Source: DATKUC01 sp964553615
Lineage (GTDB): Bacteria; Spirochaetota; Spirochaetia; DSM-27196; DATKUC01
Reading direction: 5' to 3'
DNA: 64,000 bases
NCBI GenBank assembly: GCA_964553615.1
Contig: CAZKMA010000020.1
Location: forward strand, 1-64,000
Position numbers and translations under genes: made by a program. Under the pieces are notes generated by a model. The model did no database searches and was not told where the DNA came from. It saw only the letters and a program-made list of their open reading frames with translations. Positions 1 to 9,213 of the stretch are shown here, piece by piece; the first letter of the stretch is position 1, and each line of letters starts with the position of its first letter.

Positions 1-55
1 AACCTTCGACCCGCAGATTAAGAGTCTGCTGCTCTACCAGCTGAGCTAACGGCCC
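1..55 (-). tRNA. tRNA-Lys (CTT), 3' end cut by window
   Basis: Read on the minus strand, the acceptor stem begins GGGCCGT, followed by TA, a GCTC D-stem, and an anticodon stem GCAGA/TCTGC enclosing loop CTCTTAA. The anticodon is therefore CTT, reading AAG (lysine). The T-arm begins and then runs off the window start, so the 3' acceptor strand is missing. It is the last of three minus-strand tRNA genes spaced about 50-110 bases apart. Confidence 0.9.
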
Positions 56-101
56 GTATACTGTCGTGCGACGCAGCGGCAATCCGCTGCGTGCTCTTTC
101 T

Positions 102-175
102 TGCGTCCGGCAGGACTCGAACCTGCGGCCTACGGGTTCGAAGCCCGGCGCTCTATCCAGCTGAGCTACGGACGC
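102..175 (-). tRNA. tRNA-Arg (TCG)
   Basis: A full cloverleaf is visible on the minus strand: acceptor GCGTCCG/CGGACGC, D-stem GCTC/GAGC, anticodon loop CTTCGAA (anticodon TCG, codon CGA), and T-stem GCAGG/CCTGC around TTCGAGT, with discriminator A. The outermost anticodon-stem pair (27-43) looks like a C.U mismatch. CCA is not encoded. Confidence 0.92.
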
Positions 176-286
176 GCAATCGTGTCGCATGAGCGCGAAT
201 CGTTACGGGGTGAGCCCGTCGTTTCACGCTCAAGCACCGTGCCACATATCGGGTTTTTTTTCAACCCCCGAAGAGAGCAACAGTAG

Positions 287-359
287 GGTGGATGACGGGA
301 TTTGAACCCGCGACAACCAGAACCACAATCTGGCGCTCTACCACTGAACTACATCCACC
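287..359 (-). tRNA. tRNA-His (GTG)
   Basis: The minus strand shows an anticodon stem CCAGA/TCTGG around loop TTGTGGT, giving anticodon GTG. The extra G at position -1 (base 359) faces discriminator C (base 287), the standard histidine identity pair. The T-arm is CGCGGGTTCGAATCCCG. CCA is not encoded. Confidence 0.94.
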
Positions 360-408
360 GTGTTTAGAAAGAAATAAATGCACGAAATTGCTGCCTTTGT
401 CAAGCTTA

Positions 409-1170
409 CTACGCCATGAACCCGCCGTCTACCATAAGAAGTTCTCCGGTGGTCATGGATGCGGCAGAAGAGGCGAGGAACAGCACCGAGTTCACAACCT
501 CCGCGGGTTCGGCAAACCTCCCGAGTGGAATTTTCGCGCGCATCGGATCACCTTTTTCCGGTGGGCCCCACACCTCTTTTCCCATCTTTGTGAGCACGAC
601 GGTAGGACCGACGGCGTTTACCCGAATGTTGTACGGACCGAGCTCGATTGCCATCACCTTGGTCAGGCCATGGAGACCAAACTTGCTCGCGCAATATGCT
701 GCGTGCTCGGCGAGCCCCCTGACACTGGACAGACTGGCAACATGCACGATTGCACCGGAACGGTGCTCCATCATCTGGCGCGCAACAACCCGGGAAATGA
801 ATGCGGGAGCGCGAAGATTTACGTTCATGGTCGCATCCCAGTTTCCGGGATCCATGTCCACAAGCCGCTCGGGGAAGCTCAACCCCGCATTGTTGACCAG
901 TATCGTAATCGGATCGTAGAGCGCACAGAAATGTTCAGCCATCCGGGTTGCCGCGGCAACGTCCGCGAGATCGGCGGCATAGGTTGAGCATTCCTGACCC
1001 ATTGCGCGGATTTCCTCCTGAAGCAACAGCAGCTCATCCGTGCTCCGTCCGGTTGCCGCTATCCTGCAGCCTGCGCGCGCGAGCGCAAGCGCTATTTCCC
1101 GCCCAATGCCTTTGGTGGCCCCGGTCACGAGCGCCGTGTGGCCGGAAAAATCAAATTGCAGTTCAGCCAT
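409..1170 (-). CDS. L-xylulose reductase-like short-chain dehydrogenase
   Basis: This 253-residue NAD(P)-dependent SDR oxidoreductase has the cofactor motif TGATKGIG at residues 16-23, an NNAG motif near 90, and a catalytic Ser/Tyr/Lys set including YCASK near 155. The late segment GPTVVLTKMG, followed by a GRFAEPAEVVN-type stretch, closely resembles dicarbonyl/L-xylulose reductases, which interconvert L-xylulose and xylitol; the true substrate is inferred only. The start at 1170 was chosen because GGAGAAGGAG lies just upstream, overlapping the stop of rarA, whose last codon ends 5 bases before. The two genes are probably cotranscribed. Upstream in-frame codons to 1338 belong to the rarA tail and are not used. 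Confidence 0.88.
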   Translation of the reverse strand: MAELQFDFSGHTALVTGATKGIGREIALALARAGCRIAATGRSTDELLLLQEEIRAMGQECSTYAADLADVAAATRMAEHFCALYDPITILVNNAGLSFPERLVDMDPGNWDATMNVNLRAPAFISRVVARQMMEHRSGAIVHVASLSSVRGLAEHAAYCASKFGLHGLTKVMAIELGPYNIRVNAVGPTVVLTKMGKEVWGPPEKGDPMRAKIPLGRFAEPAEVVNSVLFLASSAASMTTGELLMVDGGFMA

Positions 1171-1175
1171 TGTGC

Positions 1176-3536
1176 CTACTCCTTCTCCGAATAGATGTAG
1201 ATAATCTGGATTCTCCACTGAACTACGTCTGCATCCGCAGACCGGTAGAGCAGATCCCTGTAACGAACGAGCTGCGCAGTGTCCAGCGCTGCGGAGAGAA
1301 TTGTTCCATACGCACCGGCGGCTCCGGCTGCGAGCCATCGATCAATGTCCGTCCGCCGAACGGTGCGAAGCTCTCGGTACGTGCGCGTCTCCAACCGGCA
1401 TCCGGCAAACCCGTTCGTCTCCATAGTACGGACGATATCCGCTCCATTCCACCCGACAAGCGGACTGTCGGAACGAAGGTACACCGATTCTTCCGCAGTT
1501 TTCACCGCCTGCTCAAGCTCGGACTCCGAAGGGTCGAACGTTACAAGCTCACTCAGTCGCTGTCCGGACTGCGGTACAATCTGCGCAACGGCACATGACC
1601 CGGATGGCGAAAGGAGGTCGCTCATATGTTGAACGACACGGGCGAAAACATCCGAAAAGTGCGCCGTAGTGTCTTCCGCCAGGGCCCGGGTAAATGGATC
1701 CCGGGCAAACAGCACTTCGAACCGGACCTCCTCCGACAGGGTCAGTGGCGCGGCGAGCGTGCCGACAGAAAGCTGCGGCCGTTCGACCTCGGGAAGTTCC
1801 GCCGCCGCGTGCTGGACGACCTCCCGACTTCGCTCATCCGGCACAACGCCGTAAACCAGCCCTTCCGGCGCGGCCCGGTACGCTTCCCAGATCAGATTGC
1901 CCTGCCCCGGATCGAAAACAAAAACCCGGTCATGGCGTTGTACCGAAGTACCTTCAAATAACCGAATCCGGATGTCCGAGAGAATGTCGCTTATCGTGTC
2001 TCCTTGACCGGAGCTCGTGAAATGTCCCGGGCCGTCCCGTACCGGGCCGTCCCGTCGTTCCGTCCGTGCCGACACACGGTCCAGCCAGCGGCGGAATGAA
2101 CGGCTTTCAGGGGTAAACGTCAGCACGTCGGCAGGAGGCTCTTCCAGCATTGCGGCTACCTGGAGCTCGCGTCGTCGTTCCACATCGTCTTTGATCCGCT
2201 TCTCGTAGCCGGTTCCGGCGGGATGATAGAATGTTTTGTCGCGGAGCGCTGCAGGAAGGTATGCCTGTGCCACCCAGTGATCTCGATAGGCGTGAGGATA
2301 GAGGTATCCTTGCCCGTGGCCGAAGCCCTCCTTGTCCCGGCTGGCGTCCTTCAGGTGAGTCGGGACTTCCCCTGCGGATTCTTCTTCAACCGTGCGAACG
2401 GCATCAAAGAATCCGAGGGTGGAGTTGGATTTCGCCGCGGTCGCCAGGTAGAGTGCCGCCTGTGTGAGGTGAAACTGACCCTCAGGGAGACCGATTCGAT
2501 CGAAGGCAGCCGCCGCAGATTCGGTAATAACGAGTGCCATCGGATCTGCAAGACCGATATCCTCGCTTGCCGATATGAGCATCCGGCGGAAAAGGTAGTG
2601 CGGATCTTCACCCGCGCGCATCATTCGTGCCATCCAGTACAGGGTAGCGTCAGGATCTGATCCACGGATAGACTTGATGAATGCACTTATCGTATCAAAG
2701 TGGTAGTCACCCTCCTTGTCGTAGAGGACGACTTTTTTCTGGATGCTCTCCTCGGCTGAGGAGAGGTCCACGTGGATCCCCGTGCCGTCCGGCGGCGGAA
2801 AAGACGCCGGAGTGGTCTCGACCGCAAGCTGAAGCGCGTTCAACAGTGTCCGCGCGTCGCCATCGGAAATGTTCACCAGATGTTCGAGCGCGTCTTCATC
2901 TATTGAAACGGAGTATCGGCCATACCCGCGGATGGGATCTTCGAGCGCCTTTTTTGCAATGGTAAACATGTCCTCACGGGTAAGCAGTTTGAGCTGGAAC
3001 ACCCTGCTTCGAGATACGAGCGCCGAGTTCACTTCAAAAAACGGGTTCTCGGTTGTTGCGCCTATGAGGACGACCGTGCCGTTTTCTACCCACGGCAACA
3101 GCGCGTCCTGCTGCGCCTTGTTCCACCGATGAACCTCGTCGACGAACAGTATGGTCTTTCGGCCGTAGAGAGAGCGGTGATCCTGCGCCTGAGCAATGGC
3201 CGCACGGACCTCCTTTACTCCACTCAAGACAGCATTGAGGGAGAGGAACTGACTTCGCGTGCTGTTCGCAATGATCCTGGCAAGAGTCGTCTTCCCCGTG
3301 CCGGGAGGGCCGGAAAAAATAATCGAAGACAGCATATCTGCCTGGATTGCGCGGCGCAGGAGGCGTCCCGGTGCCATAACATGATCCTGACCGACAAACT
3401 CGTCAATCGTGCGCGGGCGCATCCGGGCTGCGAGCGGCTCATCAGCCGAACCCTCCCGAGCGTTGGCCGATTCGAACAGGTTATCTGACCGATCCTGCCG
3501 ACCCTCCGAGCGGCTTCTCCGAGGTGGACTTTTCAT
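1176..3536 (-). CDS. rarA: RarA/MgsA-type AAA ATPase fused to a methyltransferase-like domain
   Basis: This is a 786-residue protein, whereas ordinary RarA is about 430-450. The N-terminal half is a clamp-loader-like replication/recombination ATPase: Walker A GPPGTGKT at 76-83, Walker B FVDEVH at 131-136, sensor region GATTENPFFEVN, and the RarA C-terminal region rich in YPHAYRDHWVAQAYLP. From about residue 490 comes an extra Rossmann-like domain with a glycine-rich loop FDPGQGN, suggestive of a SAM-dependent methyltransferase fold, though no catalytic motif is clear. RarA acts at stalled replication forks. The start at 3536 (MKSPPRR) gives a basic, disordered N-terminus; the Shine-Dalgarno is weak. 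The gene diverges from the exported-protein gene at 3611 across 74 bases. Confidence 0.88.
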   Translation of the reverse strand: MKSPPRRSRSEGRQDRSDNLFESANAREGSADEPLAARMRPRTIDEFVGQDHVMAPGRLLRRAIQADMLSSIIFSGPPGTGKTTLARIIANSTRSQFLSLNAVLSGVKEVRAAIAQAQDHRSLYGRKTILFVDEVHRWNKAQQDALLPWVENGTVVLIGATTENPFFEVNSALVSRSRVFQLKLLTREDMFTIAKKALEDPIRGYGRYSVSIDEDALEHLVNISDGDARTLLNALQLAVETTPASFPPPDGTGIHVDLSSAEESIQKKVVLYDKEGDYHFDTISAFIKSIRGSDPDATLYWMARMMRAGEDPHYLFRRMLISASEDIGLADPMALVITESAAAAFDRIGLPEGQFHLTQAALYLATAAKSNSTLGFFDAVRTVEEESAGEVPTHLKDASRDKEGFGHGQGYLYPHAYRDHWVAQAYLPAALRDKTFYHPAGTGYEKRIKDDVERRRELQVAAMLEEPPADVLTFTPESRSFRRWLDRVSARTERRDGPVRDGPGHFTSSGQGDTISDILSDIRIRLFEGTSVQRHDRVFVFDPGQGNLIWEAYRAAPEGLVYGVVPDERSREVVQHAAAELPEVERPQLSVGTLAAPLTLSEEVRFEVLFARDPFTRALAEDTTAHFSDVFARVVQHMSDLLSPSGSCAVAQIVPQSGQRLSELVTFDPSESELEQAVKTAEESVYLRSDSPLVGWNGADIVRTMETNGFAGCRLETRTYRELRTVRRTDIDRWLAAGAAGAYGTILSAALDTAQLVRYRDLLYRSADADVVQWRIQIIYIYSEKE

Positions 3537-3610
3537 CGGCTCACTATACCACACGAGACCCGGTAGGATCAAAACGCAGATTTGAGTACACTATCACTGA
3601 GTGTGTTGAT

Positions 3611-6319
3611 TTGAAGGACAAAAACCGTTTGCCGGGAACAGGGCTATTCGTGCTCCTCTTTCTTCTGATCGTCGGTACCGGTGCGCTTCCTGTACTCGCT
3701 CAGTCGGTAACTGGAACTGGTGGAACCGAACGGGGCTCCACGTCCAATTTGACTGATCAGACCTGGTACGATTACTTGACCGGAAGTGCGCGAAATGAGG
3801 CGTTGCAGATTCAGAATGCGCTTCAGTCCTCGCGAAAGGAGCTGACCGACACGCAGGATGCCGTCTTCGAACGGATTCAGTCCGAGAAGCAATCCCTCGA
3901 GGATAGCGTACTGAAGCATCTGCTCACTTCGCCCGAACCCTCGACCCTTCCGTCCGCGATTATTGCAGAACGATCCAGAATTCTTGGCCTTGCCGCGGAA
4001 TACGTGTCCGGTGGGAGCGCCGTCCAGCGCGGCGGTCAGACAATTGCCCAGCTGAAATCTCGCATCCGAAAACTGGTGGCCCAGCGACGCACGCTGGTGC
4101 TTCACGCCCCGCCCGAGCCCGGTACCTCAAACTATCGGAATACCGCGAGTGCATTTGTTGTGTCCCTGAGTGCTGAAGGCGCCGACACCGGTGCCCTGAC
4201 GGAAATCGGCTCCGGCATAGATGCTCTTGCGCGGTCGGCTTCCGACACAGCCGCAATGGAGAAATACATCCGTGCATCGGGCGGAGACATGGGACGCTTC
4301 CCGCGGAATGACGATGTTGCAGGCTGGCGGTTCCTGTTGAGCCAGGCTCTCTATCGCAACTGGCTTACCATCGTTGCGTCTGTGGACCTGAAGGAAATGG
4401 CTTCCGAACTCACTTCTGAAGCGTCGCGCATAGCCCCACTTTCCTCCCAACTATCTGAGCTTATGGCGCGGACCGCACGGGAGACGGAGAAAGGAGAAAC
4501 TGAGACTGCGACGCTGGAGCAGAATCTTGGGCGTTTCTGGACAGACCTGAATAGCGGTTTTCTTCTTGCCGTGTCAGCTTCGGGAATGTCGACGGAAGCA
4601 GGTTCGCCCCGTCCGAAGAGCGGGACGCAGAACTCGAGTTCGAGTTCTGCAGCCCTCATCTCCGAGGTGGCACGAGAGTTTGGAAGCCTTCTTCATGACG
4701 TAAAGTCCGTTCCCGAGTATCGGCTGGAAACTCTGCTGACCTCGAATCCGCTTGCTTCGGCGCTTGCTGCAAATTTCGGATCGATTCTCGCCACAATTTC
4801 CGTCAAAGACCGTCTTCGGCTCGGGAGGATTGCCGGTTCGGATCTCGAGTCGGTAAACTCGATCCGTGCACTTCTTGCTCAGGCAGAGCAGGCAGCCGAC
4901 ACAAAACGTGCAGCAAGACTGAAGGCCGGAACTGAGAACGCGGCGCTTTCGCAGGGCCTGGCGTTTACTGAAAGACGCAACTCCGAGGCGTCCAAAATAC
5001 TTCAGGAGGCGGTTGCGGCGCTCCAGTATTCGGAAGGCTCACAAAATCGGCACTGGGCGTTCCTGGGGCTGCTTGAGAACCGGTATGCCTGGCGCACGAT
5101 GATGAAAGACCCGGCGTATGGCGCGCTCCGCCCGGTTATTCTGAATTTCGTCGAGCGACTCCGGACGGAGGTGAATACCCGGACCGTTGCGCTCATTCGT
5201 GATGCTATGAAGAGCGGTTCGCCGACAGCCGAGGCTGGAGGAAAGATCGTGCTCGAGAATATGACCGCTCCCTCGTTGACGCTTCGAGAAGTTGCGGCAT
5301 ACTCCGAGTATTCGACCGCGGACGGAACACTCGTCAGGGCGGAGATTCCCGGGAGTATTGTCTGGAATGCATTTGCCACTGCATTCTACGAGGCAACGCA
5401 GGGCCACGGAACCATTACCGGCGACCCGTCGGTGGCTCTCGACTGGGCGCTCCTGCACGGTCAGGCTGTCGTCCACTGGTATTGGATGCGCGCTCAGGAC
5501 GTGAATCCGACCGCCCTGATGGATGAAAAAAGTCTGCAGGTATATCTTCACGGCGAACGGCGCGTTTACAAACATGACCTTCAGAGCAAGATTGCATTCA
5601 TCAGCGACTGCCTGAGTCCATGGATACGGAACTCTGTGGACGGAAGAGCGCTCGGTTCGGACGCAATTTCCAGTTTTCAACCGGGAGTTGTATCCGGATC
5701 CGCCAATGTCGAACAGGACCGAAGGTGGAGCCGTTTTGCGATAGGGTTCCTGATGCTTCGGGAGCAGATGGACAGTGAGCTCCTGTCCCCCATTGCGGGG
5801 TATGGGGTTTCTCCGTATGAACTGCTGACCGATCGCGAACGGTATACTCTGAGCCTGCTGAGCGACCTCGGCTCGCTCTCGGAATCGCCTCCGGAGGCGC
5901 TTTCCCGGCTTTCGATGCTCTGGCTTGGTACGCCAATGACGACCGCGGATCCATTGCAGGCGGAGCGTCTTGGTTCGGAGATAATTCGGCGATTCTCCCT
6001 GACTGCCGAATCAACGCTTCAACGCCTTTCGTTCGAGGCGCGTGCGGTTGCGTCTCTCAATACCCGTCAGTTTCTCGTTCCATCGAATGGAGCTGACGCG
6101 GCGACCTTTGCAATCAGGGCGCTGCGCCACGTAAACAGCGAAGCTCGACGGTCGCGGGTTACCGGTGAAGAGTTCCAGAAATGGCGGAGCCGGGTATTCG
6201 ACGCAACGGTCACGCTTGCGCGCGAGGAGCAGCTTCAGACCGTTGACATCGCGAATCTGCTCGAACGGCTGAATCTGGTCAACAGACAGGAAGCGCAGAA
6301 ATTGGGAGCGCGGAAATGA
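3611..6319 (+). CDS. large exported protein of unknown family
   Basis: The product is about 902 residues. A TTG start at 3611 is proposed because it yields a clean signal peptide: a short basic N-terminus, a hydrophobic run rich in LLFLLIVG, then a likely cleavage site near VLAQS. The longer frame back to 3524 overlaps the divergent rarA start. After the signal comes a helical, coiled-coil-prone region (ALQSSRKEL, IQSEKQSLEDS), then long Ser/Ala/Leu-rich stretches without cysteine clusters or recognisable catalytic motifs. The end overlaps the next gene by 4 bases (ATGA), so it is translationally coupled to the PQQ-propeller lipoprotein. A shared role in the periplasm or envelope is likely. 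I do not recognise the family. Confidence 0.75.
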   Translation: MKDKNRLPGTGLFVLLFLLIVGTGALPVLAQSVTGTGGTERGSTSNLTDQTWYDYLTGSARNEALQIQNALQSSRKELTDTQDAVFERIQSEKQSLEDSVLKHLLTSPEPSTLPSAIIAERSRILGLAAEYVSGGSAVQRGGQTIAQLKSRIRKLVAQRRTLVLHAPPEPGTSNYRNTASAFVVSLSAEGADTGALTEIGSGIDALARSASDTAAMEKYIRASGGDMGRFPRNDDVAGWRFLLSQALYRNWLTIVASVDLKEMASELTSEASRIAPLSSQLSELMARTARETEKGETETATLEQNLGRFWTDLNSGFLLAVSASGMSTEAGSPRPKSGTQNSSSSSAALISEVAREFGSLLHDVKSVPEYRLETLLTSNPLASALAANFGSILATISVKDRLRLGRIAGSDLESVNSIRALLAQAEQAADTKRAARLKAGTENAALSQGLAFTERRNSEASKILQEAVAALQYSEGSQNRHWAFLGLLENRYAWRTMMKDPAYGALRPVILNFVERLRTEVNTRTVALIRDAMKSGSPTAEAGGKIVLENMTAPSLTLREVAAYSEYSTADGTLVRAEIPGSIVWNAFATAFYEATQGHGTITGDPSVALDWALLHGQAVVHWYWMRAQDVNPTALMDEKSLQVYLHGERRVYKHDLQSKIAFISDCLSPWIRNSVDGRALGSDAISSFQPGVVSGSANVEQDRRWSRFAIGFLMLREQMDSELLSPIAGYGVSPYELLTDRERYTLSLLSDLGSLSESPPEALSRLSMLWLGTPMTTADPLQAERLGSEIIRRFSLTAESTLQRLSFEARAVASLNTRQFLVPSNGADAATFAIRALRHVNSEARRSRVTGEEFQKWRSRVFDATVTLAREEQLQTVDIANLLERLNLVNRQEAQKLGARK

Positions 6320-7896
6320 TTGCCAGGACTGGAGCCCGAGAACTGATTCGTGCCTGTGCGCTTCTTGCTGGAATCCTGATGGCGGGGTCCGTTGCCTCCT
6401 GCAGCAAACCAGGGGCGCAGGCGGAAGGATCCGGCGGCGCTGCGAATGCCACCGGTCAACCGACCGAGTCGGCACCGCCCGCAGAAACCAGCACCAACTC
6501 TCAGGAACGGACCGTATGGGAATATCAGGCCGATGGTGGGAGAACCGGAGTGGTTCCTTCGGAGCCCATTCGTTCGGACCCAAGAATAGCTTACAGCAGT
6601 TCCTTCACGCCCGCTGTCTCTGCTACGCCGGCCTACATTGCACCGATCGCGTACATCCCATCGCAGAGCGGCATTCTGTCGGCAGTGGATCTCTCCTCCG
6701 ACCGCACAATCTGGACCTTTCGCGCCGATGGTCCCATTATCGCCTCGCCCGCAATCCGGATGGACCGGATTGTGGTGTGCACAGTCAGGGGAACGATCTA
6801 CGCTCTCAGCCTCAAAGACGGAACGCTGCTCTGGAAAACCGCCGCGGCGGCGCTCCTGGTAGCCTCACCGCTCCTGACTCAGGACTTCGCGTATGTTGCC
6901 GGGGGCGATGGGACTCTTGAGTGTATTGATCTTGCGAACGGCAGCCAGGTCTGGAGTGCAAGCATTGATCCGGGACGGATACTGCGGTCGCCGGCAATTG
7001 CAGAGGGATCCCTCTACGTGACATCGGCTGGTGGGGTAGTGGCTGCGGTCAAAGGCACAGATGGAACGGTGATGTGGACGCGAACCCTTTCGGACGGTGA
7101 GCCGACGGCTCCGGTCGTTTCAGCGGACGGGATGTATATTGGCACCACATCTGGAAATGTTCGTGCATTGGACCGGAAAGACGGAACCGATATATGGAAT
7201 GTACCGTTTTCCGCTCCCGTTGTTGCCCCGGTTGCTGTACAGGGAGACCGGCTTTTTGTCGACGGGCTCGACACCTACATAACTGCGCTGAACGCGCGGA
7301 ACGGGCAGCGGTTGTGGCGATTTCAAACCGGCGGCGAAATCGACATGCCTCCGGCAGTCGCGGGCGATGTTCTCTTCTCCGGCGGGAGTGATGGAACCGT
7401 GTACGGGATAGACGTTGCGGACGGTACGCCGTTGTGGCACCTGGCGCTTGGTGAGCCGGTCACTTCGGGATTTGCGGTATCCGAGCACTCACTTCTCCTC
7501 GCCGGCGCCGGCGGGAAAGTCTACCGGATCGATGGATCCACACAGGCGCCGCCCGCGGTTCCAAAGATTCTGGTGCCCGGAACTGGCGCTTACCATGTTA
7601 CCGTAGCGCCGGTCCCGCGTGTGTTTGTGGTTCCGGTGACCAGGTCGGGAATCTACCAGTTCGAACTTCCGGACCAGAGTCAGGTTCCACTGCAAATCGA
7701 AATCCGGGAAAGCGATGGGACGGAAATTGGAACGAACCTGAACAGCGGTGGCGGTGAAGGATCTCTCCCGGGAAGGCTTCAGGTGAGACTCCAGGCAGGG
7801 AAACAGTATCAACTTCAGGCCAGGCCGTCAGGAGACGCGGAGGCGTTCGTGCTTCGGACCTTCCGTTTGGGCGTCCGGCTCATTCGGCCCGAATAA
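6316..7896 (+). CDS. PQQ-like beta-propeller lipoprotein
   Basis: The protein has 526 residues. The N-terminus has a basic start, a hydrophobic segment and a lipobox ending VASC, so lipid attachment to that Cys is expected. A low-complexity Gly/Ala/Ser/Thr linker follows, then about seven PQQ/quinoprotein-type blades with repeated signatures such as SAVDLSSDRTIWTF, YALSLKDGTLLWKT, ALDRKDGTDIWNV and YGIDVADGTPLWHL. The fold matches BamB-like scaffolds. The last ~110 residues form a separate beta-rich domain resembling a pre-peptidase C-terminal-like fold, but this is only an impression. No enzyme residues are evident. Translation is coupled to the upstream exported protein (ATGA overlap). Confidence 0.85.
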   Translation: MIARTGARELIRACALLAGILMAGSVASCSKPGAQAEGSGGAANATGQPTESAPPAETSTNSQERTVWEYQADGGRTGVVPSEPIRSDPRIAYSSSFTPAVSATPAYIAPIAYIPSQSGILSAVDLSSDRTIWTFRADGPIIASPAIRMDRIVVCTVRGTIYALSLKDGTLLWKTAAAALLVASPLLTQDFAYVAGGDGTLECIDLANGSQVWSASIDPGRILRSPAIAEGSLYVTSAGGVVAAVKGTDGTVMWTRTLSDGEPTAPVVSADGMYIGTTSGNVRALDRKDGTDIWNVPFSAPVVAPVAVQGDRLFVDGLDTYITALNARNGQRLWRFQTGGEIDMPPAVAGDVLFSGGSDGTVYGIDVADGTPLWHLALGEPVTSGFAVSEHSLLLAGAGGKVYRIDGSTQAPPAVPKILVPGTGAYHVTVAPVPRVFVVPVTRSGIYQFELPDQSQVPLQIEIRESDGTEIGTNLNSGGGEGSLPGRLQVRLQAGKQYQLQARPSGDAEAFVLRTFRLGVRLIRPE

Positions 7897-7919
7897 GCGG
7901 AGAACGAATACTCTTCGTA

Positions 7920-9104
7920 TTACCGTTCCAGGAGTTTTTCTTTGGGCCCGCGTGCGCGGGTGAGTTTGCGCTTTTCAATCTCGGCCGCTGCAACTTTTTC
8001 GGTGAGCGAAGTAATTTCCTCCTGCTGTCTCCGTATCTGGTCCTCGATCATGCGTATTGTCTTCTGCGACGACTCGATCTCCCGTGCTATCCGCTCCAGC
8101 TCTATGGCAGCGTTGAGCTTTTCAATGGCGGCCCTTCGAGTCGAAATTTCCTTCTCCGTGTCGGATATGCTGGACAGATATTCTGCGACCTGCGGAATTG
8201 GATCCCCTTCCTTTTTCACGAGCTCCCTGTATGCCCGGCCAATCCCCCGGTATGTCGCGGAGAGGCTTTCATAGTCCGATTTCAACCCGTTCTCGAAGTC
8301 TGAGATCCTGCGCTGCGGACGCTTTCCGTCGCACAGGGTCGAAAGTTCGTTTTCAAGTTTTTCCTTCTCCTGAAGGAGTTTCTCCATTGCGGCCTTAAGG
8401 GTTTCGATCCTTTGCATGGTCTCTATAAATGGACCGGCAACGCTGGCAAGCGTTTCATCTTCAACTATTGCGGTGAACTCGGTGCTGCTCAACTTTTCGC
8501 CGGCATTCCGATACATGCGCGGAAGTGAACTGAGTTTTGCCTGCCTGCGGGTCTTGAGTAGCGCGAGTCTCCCGCGGGAAACCACGCGATCAAACAGCGG
8601 TTTGCCTTCCATTTCCGATTCCATGGTCTTTATCGAGTGCTCGATATCGGTAAGATCGTGCTGGTTGCGGACGAGTTCGGAAAAGATGTCAGCGTGTTCC
8701 TGATCGCTGAACGGGTTCTCCGAATAGTATTCAAATGCGGCCTGACCGATCTGTTCGTAGTGGGGTATGTTCTGCTGAACCAGTTTTTTTTGTTCGGCTT
8801 CGTTTGCGGAGATCTTTCTCTCGGTCTCCACAAATTGTGCACCCACGGCCTTGATCCGTTCAATCTGCTTGCGGACTTTCTCTGTCTTTTCCTGCTGGCG
8901 TGCGGCCTCGTTATATTGCGCGAGAATCTGCTCGTCGGAAATAGTACGTGGTCTTTTCTGGAAGATGATTTCGCCGACGTTGCGGAACTCATCTTCAATG
9001 ACTGCGGTGTTGACGCCAATTTCCCGCTCAAGCTGCTGAATGCGCTCACGATACGCGGCGGACCCATGATTCCTATTCATCCCGTTCTTGTCATTCGTGT
9101 CCAT
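7920..9104 (-). CDS. coiled-coil protein of unknown function
   Basis: The protein is about 394 residues, highly charged and almost wholly helical, with long heptad-like stretches (about residues 10-110 and 225-390) and no signal peptide or membrane segment, so it is probably cytoplasmic. The start MDTNDKNG at 9104 is tentative: an AT-rich TACATTATATAT stretch lies directly before it, and an alternative ATG (MNRNHG) is at 9080 with a weak upstream GGG. It converges on the PQQ lipoprotein gene, with a small imperfect hairpin between stops. No family is recognised; such proteins often are spirochaete-lineage structural or division factors, but that is not shown here. Confidence 0.72.
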   Translation of the reverse strand: MDTNDKNGMNRNHGSAAYRERIQQLEREIGVNTAVIEDEFRNVGEIIFQKRPRTISDEQILAQYNEAARQQEKTEKVRKQIERIKAVGAQFVETERKISANEAEQKKLVQQNIPHYEQIGQAAFEYYSENPFSDQEHADIFSELVRNQHDLTDIEHSIKTMESEMEGKPLFDRVVSRGRLALLKTRRQAKLSSLPRMYRNAGEKLSSTEFTAIVEDETLASVAGPFIETMQRIETLKAAMEKLLQEKEKLENELSTLCDGKRPQRRISDFENGLKSDYESLSATYRGIGRAYRELVKKEGDPIPQVAEYLSSISDTEKEISTRRAAIEKLNAAIELERIAREIESSQKTIRMIEDQIRRQQEEITSLTEKVAAAEIEKRKLTRARGPKEKLLER

Positions 9105-9162
9105 ATATATAATGTACTCACGCCGACCACGGTTTACCACACGTGCAGTGAACGAGTGTCGG

Positions 9163-9191
9163 ATGACAGGCGAGCACGGAGTATGTATCTT
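9163..9191 (+). promoter_or_regulatory. possible sigma-70 promoter of msrB
   Basis: ATGACA (9163-9168) is followed after 17 bases by TATCTT (9186-9191), upstream of the msrB ribosome binding site. The match is moderate. Confidence 0.35.
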
Positions 9192-9213
9192 ATTCTATGA
9201 GTGAGAGGCAGAT

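Noticed and set aside
292..987. 231-codon plus-strand frame across tRNA-His and the SDR gene
   Set aside because: Crosses a tRNA gene and lies antisense to a clear SDR.
7902..7928. Hairpin GAACG-AATAC...GTATT-CGTTC between convergent genes as a terminator
   Set aside because: Has a two-base bulge and no T-tract on either strand; at most a weak signal.
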